From the NCBI RefSeq assembly GCF_024679095.1, contig NC_066567.1:10579719-10643718 (forward strand): a stretch of 64,000 nt of DNA, read 5' to 3'. Source of the stretch: Eriocheir sinensis (taxonomy: Eukaryota > Arthropoda > Malacostraca > Decapoda > Varunidae). The position numbers and the translations under genes are program-made. Positions 18,075 to 35,141 of the stretch are shown here, in pieces. The notes under the pieces are model-generated. The model had not been told where the DNA came from. It made no database searches and was given only the letters and a program-made list of their open reading frames with translations. The number at the start of each line of letters is the position of its first letter. The stretch's first letter is position 1.

Positions 18075-19345
18075 GTGCCTGACTATAGTGACTACCGTCC
18101 GTGCCCTTGAGGCCGCAGGTGCCACGGTCCACTTCACCTGGGTGCCCTCCCATGTGGGCATCCAGCTCAATGAGAAGGCAGACTGCCTTGCTCGACGTGC
18201 CCTTCAGGATGACACGGTACGTGGACCCTGGCACTGACTATACGCTTAGCTATGTTAAGAATAAACTTAGGCATTATTTCCGTGACAGCATTGCTACCCA
18301 ACTCAGACACTGCTGTGACACTGGCAGCGCCAGCAGCCTCCACTATGTTAGTGTCTCCCAGCGCTGTGTTTACCTCTATGGGCGACACAGTGCCCCTCAG
18401 GATGTGGTAGCAATGCGCCTTAGGCTAGGCTATGGGAGGCATGACATCATTCACTGTCATTCACCGCCCCATCACACTTCCTCCTAACTCCTCACATACA
18501 TTTCCTACCATTACAGTTACTATCTTATCTATCAACTAGGTTAGTAACTCCCCCGCTGCACGCTGTGTGCCAGGCCGATGGGCCACACACTGCATCACTA
18601 TATGTCGATCATGGCATGCCCTCTCATAATAGCCTTTTCCATTTAGCGTAACCCGTTTCTGGGTCATGATCTGTAGAGTCCCTTGATAGATAGAGTCCCG
18701 ACAGCCTAAGATTTGGACGCCATTATTGGCCCTGTCTTCGCCGCGAAACCGTGTGCTAGTGTTTGAAAAGCGCGGCGAAAACACAGGGCCAATAATGGCG
18801 TCCAAATCTTAGGTTGTCGGGACTCTATGAGGGACTCTACAGATCACGACCCAGAAACGGGTTACGCTAAATGGAAGATGCTATAAATTAGTTTAAACCA
18901 CGGGACTGCCTTGACCTGCCCCAGACAATTTGTTGGCTCTATGATGTCCTCCCTGCTATCCTCAAGGAACACCCTCAGTTTGCACCAAATTTAAGGTGGT
19001 GTGTGGCAGCCTGAACTACTGCCGTGCTATACAATTAGGCTGTGATTTCTGCAGTAGTCTACTTTAAGGACTATTTACTCTATCTGTATTTATTCCCGTC
19101 TAGTGCTTGGGCAATGTCCTTCTCCGTCCCCACATTTTATTTTCTTATTGTCTCGGGGGAGGTACCGTCCTCCTCCCTTGTTGTGCATTCATTCCTACCA
19201 TTGTATCTTTTTAGTTTCATGGTGCTCCCTACATTACATGTATTACTACTAGTTGTATAATCCCACTCTGTCCTGCTCGGGGGTTGGGATGGCATGTTCC
19301 TCCTTTTTCTCCCTTGTTGTCAATAAACTATCAATCAATCCTCGT
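18075..19345 (+). pseudogene. LINE 3' part with RNase H remnant
   Basis: A frame at 18090-18235 reads V-H-F-T-W-V-P-S-H-V-G-I then N-E-K-A-D-C-L-A-R, the C-terminal signature of an RNase H domain. A frameshift follows, then Y-T-L-S-Y-V-K-N-K-L. The copy is split by a palindrome at 18637-18876. The 3' UTR ('gggggttgggatggcatg', AATAAACTATCAATCAATCC) ends near 19340. Confidence 0.75.
18637..18876. mobile_element. 240-bp near-perfect palindrome (foldback element)
   Basis: Begins TTCCATTTAGCGTAACCCG and ends with its complement. The arms, including 'gacgccattattggccctgt', mirror each other around a short asymmetric centre near 18745-18775. It interrupts the LINE at 18075-19345. No target duplication could be fixed. 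Confidence 0.75.
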
Positions 19346-20365
19346 CTTCCTCCTACTGAATTCTGTTTTAATTACTTATCTTATTATTACGAGTCCATCT
19401 GCTATTATCCATGGTGAACCTAGGCCTATATAATACAAATGTTGATAGCCGGGTAAAATATCCCTTATTCGTACTAGACAGAGGCGAATATATGACTCAA
19501 AAGCCGTTGAAATAAAACTTTGCCCCTTTCTTTAGATTTGTACTTCTTCGTGTTAGACAACGCTTAAGTTAATAGCTGAAAATAAGGATAATAAAAAAAA
19601 AACACGGCAGCCCAGCATCCATCAATAATATTTTAGGCTCGTTGTTGTATGAATCAGCTCGCCGCCGCAAAATAGGTGGCAGAGAGAGGTTCAACTTGCT
19701 TACTTTACATATATTTCACTCACTGCTATCGTTACTTGTCCTGTCTCGGCTTTAATACATGGCGAAAACATCAGAGAAATACTTCTAACCAAGAGAAGGC
19801 TTTATAACAACCGAATAGGGGGAGATTTTAGAAAGAATTAACCCCACGTTGATGTCCGCTCATTTCCTGCTGGTTTGGTCTGTTGGCATGGTGTGTTGGT
19901 CTTGCACGTAATATCAACCATCACAAAGATCACAAACTAGAACAAAAAGGGCAAATTAATATGTTTTCCCGTCGTGTATCCCCCAGTGCGCATATACGTG
20001 GTGGACAGCAGAGCGACTTATTTCTGCGAGGAGGTATTTCTCGCAACACCTGAAGCTATAACGAGAGAGAAAAGGAAGAGGAAACAATGAGATAAAGAGG
20101 AGAAAAAAGGAGGAATAGAGATGAACGAGAGGACAGAAAGAGGAGAAGAGAGGAAAAGAGATAAAGGATAATAGGAAAACCAGGATTAAAAAGAGATAAA
20201 TGGAATAGGAAACAGATAGAATAAAGAGGAGAAAAAGGAGGAATAGAGATGAACGAGAGGACAGAAAGAGGAGAAGAGAGAAAAAGAGATAAAGGATAAT
20301 AGGAAAACCAGGATTAAAATGACTCAGAAAGGATGGAAAAGACTCAGGATGGAAAATAAGGGGAG
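19346..20365. other. Unassigned stretch with purine-rich duplication
   Basis: No gene recognised. 'tttctgcgaggaggtatttc' at 20020-20045 is an inverted match to part of the foldback element at 31372-32973 (near 32320). A block 'gaggaatagagatgaacgag' is duplicated at about 20110 and 20237. Confidence 0.5.
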
Positions 20366-20370
20366 GGAAA

Positions 20371-20908
20371 TGTTACCGTAACTGCGGTGATTTCAATAAT
20401 GTTGACCTGGAGAATGAGACACCCGCACGTCGACACGAACTTTTATTTTGATCCTGTTCGGTCAAAACCTGGAACACAATTTGTGGCTACTAGAACAAAG
20501 AACAAGTCAACTAATATGGCATTATGATGACATAACAGGGGCGACGTATATACATATACGACACGAGAGCGAGTTAACTTACGTGTTTCGGGCTCTCGGA
20601 CTCGGACAAACTAGGACAGACAGGATATCCGTGTGGATATATATATATAGTACCAATTCTTGACACCGTCTGCTCCCTTTTCTCCCTTGTAGCTCACCCT
20701 CAGGGCCTCTGTCGCCCCTTACGTGAGTCACCCTCAGGACCTTGTGTAAGCATTCTCTGCATTAACCCTGCATTAACCCTAAGCGATAAGACCGGCGAAC
20801 GTGTAAACATCAACCAATGACCACTGACCCGACACTCTCTCTCTCACACTTTGTCTCTCTCTCTCTCTCTCTGTCTCTCTCACTCTGTCTCTCTGATCGG
20901 CGGTAACA
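20371..20908. mobile_element. Solo LTR with 5-bp target duplication
   Basis: 538 bp starting TGTTACCG and ending CGGTAACA (8-bp terminal inverted repeat, TG...CA). It is flanked by GGAAA at 20366-20370 and 20909-20913. There is a TATATATATA stretch near 20638-20648. No internal retrotransposon genes lie on either side, consistent with LTR-LTR recombination. The superfamily (Gypsy or BEL/Pao) cannot be decided. Confidence 0.75.
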
Positions 20909-20913
20909 GGAAA

Positions 20914-21300
20914 TTATACTATTCTGCTTAAGACGACATGCTGGGTACGTATGACCTCGGTTACGCCATTTCCGTCGCCTTGCCCTGATGTCGTTGAAAT
21001 GAATCAGTGGATGGATATTGTCTTAAAACGCCTTATCTGTCAAGTAGGATATATATAATTCATTGGTTGTTTGTTTTTCGGTGAGAGACTGCCTTCGAAA
21101 AATGATATAGGTGAAAGAATAGGGAAAAAGTATATATAACCTCTTAATAGTGTTGTCTGCCATAGTGTTGGATTATGAAATGAAAAACAGAGATAAAAAA
21201 ACAGTGTATATATAATTCGATGTCGTTAAAATGAATAAGATAGACAATAAGATAAAGATAGACAGATACAAAACACTTCAATGCAATAAAAATAAAAATA

Positions 21301-21393
<93 letters not shown>

Positions 21394-22327
21394 CTGGTAA
21401 GCAATTAGCAAAACGTCTATTGTAGCTACTAACTTAAAATCATATTGCAGCAGCAGCAGCAGTGGCAGCTATATATGTGGGTTTTTTTGAGGAAGAAGAA
21501 AAAAATGTGAACAGAGACAAAACAACTTTCAGATATGACAAAATGCATATAGCACAGTCACCACCATCATTACCACCACCACCACCACCACCACCACCAC
21601 CATCATCACCACCACCACCATCACCACCATCACCACCACCACCACCACCCACTACAACACAAACACCAAGAACAGTAATAGTACGGTTCATGTGGACAAG
21701 GTCAAGTCAATTAAGTCAAGGTCACATAACAAAATTTCAACGCAATTAAAGCAGAGAGTAAAAATGATAACATGACAACAGATCAGAGAAACTGTATTAA
21801 CACAGTGAAAAACATCCCAAATGAACAATGAGTTCGAATCCTGGCACCCAGTGGTGTTCATTTCGGATGGCAACAGATATATGTCAAAATCCACTCGTCT
21901 GTCTCCTTAACCGCCATACGTGATTATTTTGTTATGCTGCAACAGGCACGCACATAATGGCTTATACATGATTAAAACGTCAGACAATATTTTTTTTTTT
22001 CTGTATGTTAATTTTCCTACTTCTCTCACTGCTTCCTTTTATTTCCTCTTTCTCGGCGTCTTAGGTCTTTGGGGGAAGCTGTAGTATCTACACTCCTCCA
22101 TCTCTACTGGATTCGTCTCTTATCACGATAATAATAACCACACATGTAATTCTCTGTTTCGGTATACGTAAAATCACCATTAATGTCGATCACTTTCGTC
22201 TTCCTGTGGGTGGGTGACAGACTTAATTTCCACCACGTACGCAGTCTTCGGTGTCTGCTGCGTCTCCATTATGCTTTTTTCAGCTAACATTAAGTCCACA
22301 CGAAGCATATATCTCTCATCCAATGAC
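20914..22327. other. Intergenic DNA with (TAA)n and (CAC)n
   Basis: (TAA)n at about 21299-21391 and (CAC/CAT)n at about 21560-21650; the open frames over them are artefacts. The lower-strand sequence near 22036-22046 contains AATAAA and could be the polyadenylation signal of the gene ending at 22328. Confidence 0.5.
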
Positions 22328-22879
22328 TTATGAATTACCAGATAATGCACATTCGCACTCAGTGTCTTCTACAACAGTAACGTATCCGTAGGACTGGAAG
22401 CTATCGTCGTCTGGATTCTCCTTGAATAGTGCCACCTTCGTAACGTTCCTGCTCTCCGTGGACTGACAGGTGTGATGGGGGTTCCAGCATGTACCACACC
22501 CCCGGGGACACTTCTTCACGGGCACTCCATAGTCGTCATTATGTATAAGCTCCTCCTCCGGGAAGACGTACCGAAGTCTCGGCTCACACTTCACGGCTTT
22601 CCTCGCTTCTTCCCTCTGCTTACGCCACACTTCCTCAAGGTCCAGCTCACTTACGTTCCCTTGGAGCTTTCCCGTCCCGAGGATAATGGGGGGACCGACG
22701 GTACTGCTGGGGTGCGGGGCCTCGTTGGTAGGCTCTCCGTCGGTGTTGTATTTGTAGATCTGCAAAGAGACGAGCACCACGACGACGAGCACCACGACGA
22801 TCAGGAACAGGCACTTTCGTCTCCCGTGCATCGCCCCTCGCTGCTGTCCCTCGAGATCACTACTCCCGGCTATGGTCAT
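22328..22879 (-). CDS. PVF-like (PDGF/VEGF-type cystine-knot) protein with N-terminal membrane anchor
   Basis: 183 residues, one exon. The first ATG in the open frame is at 22879; upstream the frame has only TTG before a stop. Residues 23-42 form one hydrophobic segment preceded by G-R-R-K, so it is a type II anchor or an uncleaved signal. The C-terminal domain has C98, C124, C128, C131, C138, C175 and C177 (CEPR...KKCPRGCGTC...HHTC...CEC), with spacings of 7 and 2 at the end as in VEGF. One cysteine equivalent to VEGF C60 seems absent. N-glycosylation sites are N75-V-S and N145-V-T. Family members are dimeric ligands of receptor tyrosine kinases. Other cystine-knot families remain possible, and an upstream exon cannot be excluded. 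Confidence 0.65.
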   Translation of the reverse strand: MTIAGSSDLEGQQRGAMHGRRKCLFLIVVVLVVVVLVSLQIYKYNTDGEPTNEAPHPSSTVGPPIILGTGKLQGNVSELDLEEVWRKQREEARKAVKCEPRLRYVFPEEELIHNDDYGVPVKKCPRGCGTCWNPHHTCQSTESRNVTKVALFKENPDDDSFQSYGYVTVVEDTECECALSGNS

Positions 22880-23261
22880 GATGAAGGAGCGGTGCGATAT
22901 CTTGCTCTTATCATGACGGATCACGGGGCACTGCCGGTCCCGGGCTGCCACTCTCTTAAACGTCGTTTTCCGTTGGCGGTCAGTCGACAAAGGCCCGTTC
23001 CCCCTTTTTAGGGGGTAAATCCTTAACGAACGAACGAACGACTCAGCTTCTTAAGTCCCAGTCACACATTCACGACAAACACTCCCGGCGTCCTCACGAG
23101 TCACGACACCAAACCACGCGCTGCCAGTTTTGGAATGTCGCGCTGCCGGACGTACGTAACGACCATCGTAAGTCCATCCCCTTGAGTGCTGATCATAGCC
23201 GATGTCGAAACGACGTTGTTACGACGTCCATTCATGATTCCTTAATTCATGATTCATGATT
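22880..23261. other. Upstream region of the PVF-like gene
   Basis: The open frame runs on to about 22990 without an ATG. There are 'cgaacgaacgaacg' repeats at about 23026-23040. No promoter element is clear. Confidence 0.4.
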
Positions 23262-23950
23262 CACGTTTTTTTTTTTTTTTTTTTTTTTTACAACAAAGGA
23301 GGCAGCTCAAGGGCACAAAAAAAAAAAAAAACAATAATAAAAAAAGTCCGCTACTCGCTGCTCCTAAAAAAGAAACAAAAGAGGTGGCCGAAAGCAAGGT
23401 CAAATACGAGAGGAGAGATGTCCTGATACCCTCCTCTTGAAAGAGTTCAAGTCGTAGGCAGGAGGAAATACAGATGAAGGAAGATTGTTCCAGAGTTTAC
23501 CAGCGTGAGGGATGAAAGAGTGAAGATGCTGGTTAACTCTTGCATAAGGGGTTTGGACAGTATAGGGATGAGCATGAGTAGAAAGTCGAGTGCAGCGGGG
23601 CCGCGGGAGGGGGGGAGGCATGCAGTTAGCAAGTTCAGAAGAGCAGTCAGCGTGGAAATATCGATAGAAGATAGAAAGAGAGGCAACATCGCGGCGGAAT
23701 TTAAGAGGTAGAAGACTATCAGTATAAGGAGGAGAGCTGATGAGACGAAGCGCAAGGAAATCCGGGAGAAGGAGGAGGAGGAGGAGGCGCCGGAGGATAA
23801 TCGAGAATAATAATTTAAATGAGCTAGGATCGATGAGTCAGACACTTCACAAGCAGCGGGTAAAACGTTTCTCCGAGTGTGTGCATGCTTGTTCTTTTGT
23901 TTTCGTCTTGACCAACAAAAGAAAGTTGCTCTGAGTATGGCCACTTCAGA
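23262..23950 (-). pseudogene. LINE ORF2 C-terminus plus 3' tail
   Basis: Minus-strand frame 23400-23621 reads T-R-L-S-T-H-A-H-P-Y-T-V, then H-S-F-I-P and L-W-N-N-L-P-S-S-V-F-P. Upstream in another frame comes L-P-L-K-F-R-R-D-V. The 3' UTR (23262-23440) ends in the tail 'ttgagctgcctcctttgttg' followed by A/T runs. This copy shows that the many short 'cagc(a)aaggag...ctcaagggca' fragments in the window are truncated 3' ends of this LINE. Confidence 0.75.
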
Positions 23951-24560
23951 AAACAAAAGAAACAAACAAAAAAACAAACAAAACGGGAATAAGAAGAGCA
24001 TGAACGGGGATCGAAAGACGGACGAAAGAGGAAGAGGAGAAAGAGAAGAAGAGTTAGAGGGAGAGCAGAATGAAAGGGAGGGAAGAATTAAAAGCAGAAA
24101 GAGAGTATAGGACGAGACAGGAGAAGAGGAAACAAAAGAGGAATGAAAGATCGAGAGAAGAATGAAAAACAGAGAGAGAGAGAGAGAGAGAGAGGAGAAG
24201 GAATTAATTAAAGGAGAAGAGGAAACAGATGAAAGTACTACAATAAGACTACAGAAATATTCGCATCCATAATCTCATAAACGTTTGAAATATGTAAATA
24301 ATAAAAGATGCAGCAGACAAGATACAGAGATACAAAGCAGATAAAGATTACTAAAGATGATAAATGCCACAGCGAATGAATAGCGTAAACGAAAACTAAA
24401 TAATGTGAAAAAATAAGACAGAGAATAAAACACGGTAAAGAGTATAAACTGAATTGTGTAGATACAAAAAAATAATATTAAGAATGGGATAGAAAACGTA
24501 TGAAAGGAAAAGATGCCATCGAAGGAGAGGAAAAATTAATAAAAAAGTAAAAAGAGGGTG

Positions 24561-24626
<66 letters not shown>

Positions 24627-24740
24627 ACTGAGATTCTGTTGGGGTGAAAGGTGGAATCAGAGGTCAGCGATGAATAGACACGTTTATTGGGATAGTGAGA
24701 ACGGCCGACTCCCGCCGTAAGGGGCGGCCGGGCTGCAACT
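23951..24740. other. Purine-rich intergenic DNA
   Basis: A/G-rich sequence with (GA)n at 24170-24195 and 24567-24622. No gene recognised. Confidence 0.5.
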
Positions 24741-24756
24741 GCTATAAAAAAAAAAA

Positions 24757-25300
24757 AAGTGGCCACACTACAGAATGGACATCAACTTGCTAGAATCAGT
24801 TCAGAGGAGGATGACCAAGATGATTCAGGGGCTGAGGAACCTCCCATATCAAAATAGGCTGAATCATCTAAACTTACATTCACTAGAGAGACGAAGAGTG
24901 CGGGGAGATCTGATAGAAGTATTCAAATGGGTCAAGGGTTACAACAATGGCGATATAAGTAAAGTACTGAGAATTAGCCAGCAGGATAGAACTCGCAGTA
25001 ATGGATTTAAATTAGAAAAGTATAGATTTAGGAGAGATATAGGCAAGCATTGGTTTAGTAATAGGGTGGTGGGGGAATGGAATAGTCTCAGCAATCACAT
25101 AGTTAAGCGTTGAGTGGTATCCTGCTAGTTCAAGTCACTAATTTGTATGACATAACTTGTAATTTGGTCTTCGTGCACTACCAAACGTTTTGGTACCCTT
25201 CCATCCTGTGTGGGACCGGGGTCACAGATGACACTGCCTCGAAATCCTGCGTCTCACATCTTGTTCCTTACAGTAGTGAGCAAGCCGCTGTGTGATGATT
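24757..25300 (+). pseudogene. CR1-type LINE ORF2 C-terminal fragment
   Basis: Reads L-E-S-V-Q-R-R-M-T-K-M-I, R-L-N-H-L-N-L-H-S-L-E-R-R-R-V-R-G-D-L-I and W-F-S-N-R-V-V-G-E-W-N-S-L, stopping at 25111. This is the usual RT-thumb and C-terminal pattern. The 5' part is missing. The 3' UTR limit is approximate. Confidence 0.8.
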
Positions 25301-25539
25301 TCACTTCTGTGACTAGTAGCTGTAAGAGCTGGCTTTGACGAGTTTGGTGATAAGTTCAGAAGAGTTAACGCAGACGTTCGATCTTATGAGCTGCAGCTAG
25401 AAATGATGAAATAAATGGGTTTCATGACAGCATAGCCATTACTCAACACTACATATACGCCTGCTTAATATATTTGTATTTCCTGATAAGTGGATAATTA
25501 CTTATTAAATTCAGCGAATCTCTTAATTGGTGGTGGGGC

Positions 25540-26470
25540 GCCGCCGCGAGTTTCGGCAGGAGATATTATACTTGTTGCCGTCTCAAGAAGGCATTTGATG
25601 CAATGCATTACGAGGCACTCTGGGATCTTTATCGACTCCATAGGCTTCCTGCGAGTGTGTGTGTGTGTGTGTGGGGGGGGGGGGGTGTCCAGCTACTTTC
25701 TCGTGAACGCAGTCCTTGCCCCATTACTTTTCAACACTTAAATGAATTGCTTATTAGGCAGAGTTGTGGATCAGTAGGCCTAATTGTGGAGCATCTGTTT
25801 GCAGTATCACACTTCTGTGGAGTCACTGGAGGTCTAGGTACGTGATGGCTCTCAAGGCACTGCACAAGGAGGCGAAACTCTTGAGAAGGGGCTCCTGGGC
25901 CAAGATCAAGATACAGGTGAGGAGGCTTACTAGATGAAACTGAAGTCTGTTCATTCTGATGGTGAGGACATTGTGGTCTTGGAAAGGTTCACATACCTTG
26001 GTAGAACAGTGCAGAACTACGGCAGGTCTCGTCAAATCTTACGACGGATTCTTTGCCACGCATTGCCTCGCTCAGCACGGGTGTATGGCGTTATCGATAG
26101 TTAACTGTGCATAAGGACAAAGATCCAAATCTCTTAGTTACATGTGTCTATCCATGTCTTACTGTATAGCTGTGAGACATGGGCATTGAATAGTGACTTG
26201 AAGAGGCGGACTGATATGCTTTTGATAACAAGTGCCTATTCAGAAGCATGGGATATCGCTTGAATGACAATGTGTCGAAGCGGTGATAACTCCGTGAAAC
26301 TGATTCGAAGCTTATTACCTGCATACTCCGTGAACACCAGCTCCGGCTTTACGGGCATGTAGCACCCTACCCAGAATTCGACACTGCTAAGGGGACGTCC
26401 ACAGAGTTCGTGGATTGAGCAAGTCGATAGATTCTGCCCTGCATGGAGACCTATCCGGAAGAACTCCCGG
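25540..26470 (+). pseudogene. Degraded RT-bearing LINE remnant
   Basis: Frames show A-F-D-A-M-H-Y-E-A-L-W-D-L-Y (25588-25632) and, after a (GT)n/G-run interruption, S-C-E-T-W-A-L-N-S-D-L-type sequence near 26168-26205. There are many stops and frameshifts. It may be RTE-related, but I cannot fix the clade. Confidence 0.6.
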
Positions 26471-26472
26471 TT

Positions 26473-26731
26473 TGGAGTAGGGGTGGGCAGGTACCGGTAC
26501 CAGTACCGGTACTAACGATACCAGCTAAACGGTACGGTACCGGTACCAGATTGCTCGGTACCGGTACCAGTTGCTCGGATTTATTTATTGGATTTATTGA
26601 TAATTCTTCATGTCCGATTTTTTTTTTTTTTTAGGTTGCTAATAAATATTGTTATTGTTATTAGACTATGATCGAGTACATCCATAATAACTATACATGC
26701 TATTTTTTATCGAAAAAATAAATATTCACTT

Positions 26732-26791
<60 letters not shown>

Positions 26792-27014
26792 ACCACTCAG
26801 TGAGTGGATATCTCGGTGATATGGGTACTCGACTACTCGATCATAGTCTAATAACAATAAAAATATTTATTAGCAACCTAAAAAAGAAAAAGAATCGGAC
26901 ATGAAGAATTATCCAGTATCTCCAATAAATAAATTAAATAATAAAATAATGGAAACGGGAGCTGTGATGGAAACGGAAAGCAGGACAAAATGGTGGGAAC
27001 TTGGGGGGACGTCA
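26473..27014. mobile_element. GGTACC foldback element, inverted copy left of the transposase gene
   Basis: Starts TAGGGGTGGGCAGGTACCGG. It contains the (GA)n core at about 26730-26789 between inverted arms and ends near 'aacttggggggacg'. It is the inverse of 33815-34075 and matches 9660-10370. Beyond 27014 similarity to the other copies stops. Confidence 0.65.
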
Positions 27015-27326
27015 GAGCATCCCAGCTCGCTTCACCTCGTTTGTTGACCGCTTGACGGCGCTCGTGTCGTGTGTGCCTCAGTCATGGATTGACCGGCGTG
27101 AGGTATGGATGGGTGATACTGCTGCCCTGCCCGCTCTGGTAAATATTTTAATGAAAAATAATACATTAGCCTATAGTTTTACAATGCAACTGACTCTGGA
27201 ATGAAAAATATAAAAATACTAATACAAATAATAATTATAATTATATGGTTTTGAAGATAATAAGGATCATAGTTACCAAGGGTGAAAAAAAATATGGTAA
27301 AGATACCATATGAACAGGTGTTTTAT

Positions 27327-33294
<5,968 letters not shown>

Positions 33295-33419
33295 TGTCGG
33301 CGCACAAGGAACCTCGTCCACTCACCTAGGCGACAGAGGGAAAACTGAATTGGACCAGGTCGGCTCATACCCAGGCAGGGATATGCTGACGTCACTAAGC
33401 GCCGCCCAGACCTGCGTGC

Positions 33420-34027
33420 TGGCTGACCCGCCCATACCACATGGAGGCGGGTGAGCGCCGAGCGTCACTAAGATCCCAACGGTACCGGTACTAGCGGCAA
33501 TGCGCAGTGCTGAGTGATCATTAAGCTTCCCGGAACCCAAGTGATCATGAGGCTTCGCGGTACCAGGTACCGATACCAGGTACCGGTACCAGGTACCGCG
33601 AAGAATCGATTCCTCGCGGTACCCGGTACCGGTACCTGGTACCGCGAAGCCTCATGATCACTTGGGTTCCGGGAAGCTTAATGATCACTCGGCACTGCGC
33701 ATTGCCGCTAGTACCGGTACCGTTTGGATCTTAGTGACGCTCGGCGCTCGCCCGCCTCCATGTGGTATGGGCCCTGTGTGTAGACGCTGAGTCACTGCCC
33801 CGCTGACCGTCCCCCCAAGTTCCCACCATTTTGTCCTGCTTTCCGTTTCCATCACAGCTCCCGTTTCCATTATTTTATTATTTGATTTATTTATTGGAGT
33901 TACTGGATAATTCTTCATGTCCGATTCTTTTTCTTTTTTAGGTTGCTAATAAATATTTTTATTGTTATTAGACTATGATCGAGTAGTCGAGTACCCTTAT
34001 CACCGAGATATCCACTTACTAAGTGGT

Positions 34028-34075
<48 letters not shown>
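33420..34075. mobile_element. GGTACC foldback element, palindromic copy upstream of the transposase gene
   Basis: 33428-33595 is inverted as 33612-33780 around the centre 'gcgaagaatcgattcctcgc' (33599-33618). Both arms carry 'tgatcattaagcttcccgg' or its complement and the GGTACC clusters. The right part continues as in 9600-10150 and stops at the (CT)n tract at 34075. Confidence 0.65.
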
Positions 34076-34223
34076 AAAGTTAACGAGTCATACGAATTTA
34101 ACAGTGGCAAGTAAAAGGAGCGGCGGAAGTGTCTTAAAGTACCGACCTTCAGATGTTCACCCTCCCGGAGCACGCGGTAGTTGCGCGATCCTTTCACTGG
34201 TTGGTCTGGAATCGTCTCCTTAC

Positions 34224-34361
34224 CTCTGACTCGGCCCAGTTTTGCTGTAAATAAGGAGAAGCAAGATGGAAAGGGTGCTTCATCACGCTCCAGCCAACAA
34301 GTAGCTCATGGAGTAGGCAGTAGATGGGCCAGAGTCGGAGGATAGGAGAGTTTCGCGCCAT
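34224..34361 (-). CDS. Candidate first coding exon, unidentified gene
   Basis: ATG at 34361 opens a frame of exactly 46 codons (M-A-R-N-S-P-I-L-R-L... ending N-W-A-E-S-E) up to a good donor GTAAGGAG. The peptide has a moderately hydrophobic centre (L-W-P-I-Y-C-L-L-H-E-L-L-V-G-W). I do not recognise the family, and no second exon was found before the transposase gene on the same strand. Support is the codon-phase-0 donor and the E2F-type motifs at the start. It could be chance. Confidence 0.35.
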
Positions 34362-34390
34362 GTTGATGTCGAAAAGAGCGCGGCGCGAAA
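34351..34390. promoter_or_regulatory. Inverted pair of E2F-type motifs
   Basis: TTTCGCGCC occurs on the plus strand at 34351-34359 and on the minus strand at 34382-34390. The consensus for E2F/DP is TTTSSCGC. One copy overlaps the candidate ATG. Presence is seen directly; function is inferred. Confidence 0.45.
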
Positions 34391-34433
34391 TTCAAATAGG
34401 TGATGATACACCTGATTTTTTTTCCTTTGTATA

Positions 34434-34435
<2 letters not shown>

Positions 34436-34489
<54 letters not shown>

Positions 34490-34570
34490 CTCTAGGTAGT
34501 GTCAAGGTCTCGAAGAAGTACCTATAGCCCCCCCCCCAACACACACACACACACACACAAAAAAAAAAAA
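34436..34570. repeat. (GT)n and (CA)n tracts
   Basis: (GT)n at 34436-34488 and C-run plus (CA)n plus A-run at 34530-34570. Confidence 0.85.
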
Positions 34571-34789
34571 TGTACGAGCATCACCTTTACTTTCACCCAA
34601 CACTTTTGGCGACATGCAATAATTTATGAACTTCCCTCCGTCGAGACTGCCGCTAACCCACTTTCATGATAGCAATAACACCAAGAACTTACATTTATTT
34701 GCTTTTATTTCTTGCATACCAAATATCACAGATGTAGCATAGATTAATATAACTTGTGCAACCCTGATGATTGCAAGTCGATCTGTGCT

Positions 34790-35045
34790 TAACATGTTCA
34801 CACTATAGTGAAAGCAAATGGGCGAGTCCGTTGTGGTGCTGGCTCCTATGGGTCCTTTCCTCTCCTCTGCTCTGCCACACAGTCCCAACACCTATCTCTT
34901 CCTCTCATATGTCAACTATAGGTAACATATGAAAGGAAAAAATAGGTGTTGGGACTGGTGGCAGAGGAGAGAGTAGGAAAGGACCCGCGAGAGCCAACAC
35001 CAAAACAGACTCGCTAATCTGGTTTCATTATAACTGGTCACTGGC
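34790..35045. repeat. Imperfect palindrome (foldback)
   Basis: 'gggtcctttcctctcctctg' (34851) and 'agtcccaacacctat' mirror 'ataggtgttgggact' and 'aggaaaggaccc' (up to 34987) around a centre near 34915. It is weakly mirrored outward to 'gactcgc'. No duplication was resolved. Confidence 0.55.
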
Positions 35046-35141
35046 GAAGAATATACTTGCGTAACTTTCGTCTTCGTCTTTTAGTTTAATGTCCATATTT
35101 TCTCTCATGGGGCTGGACGAGCTTTGGTCCATATTACTTAA

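Noticed and set aside
22880..22990. PVF-like protein starting at 22990
   Set aside because: That codon is TTG; the first ATG is at 22879 and already precedes the hydrophobic anchor.
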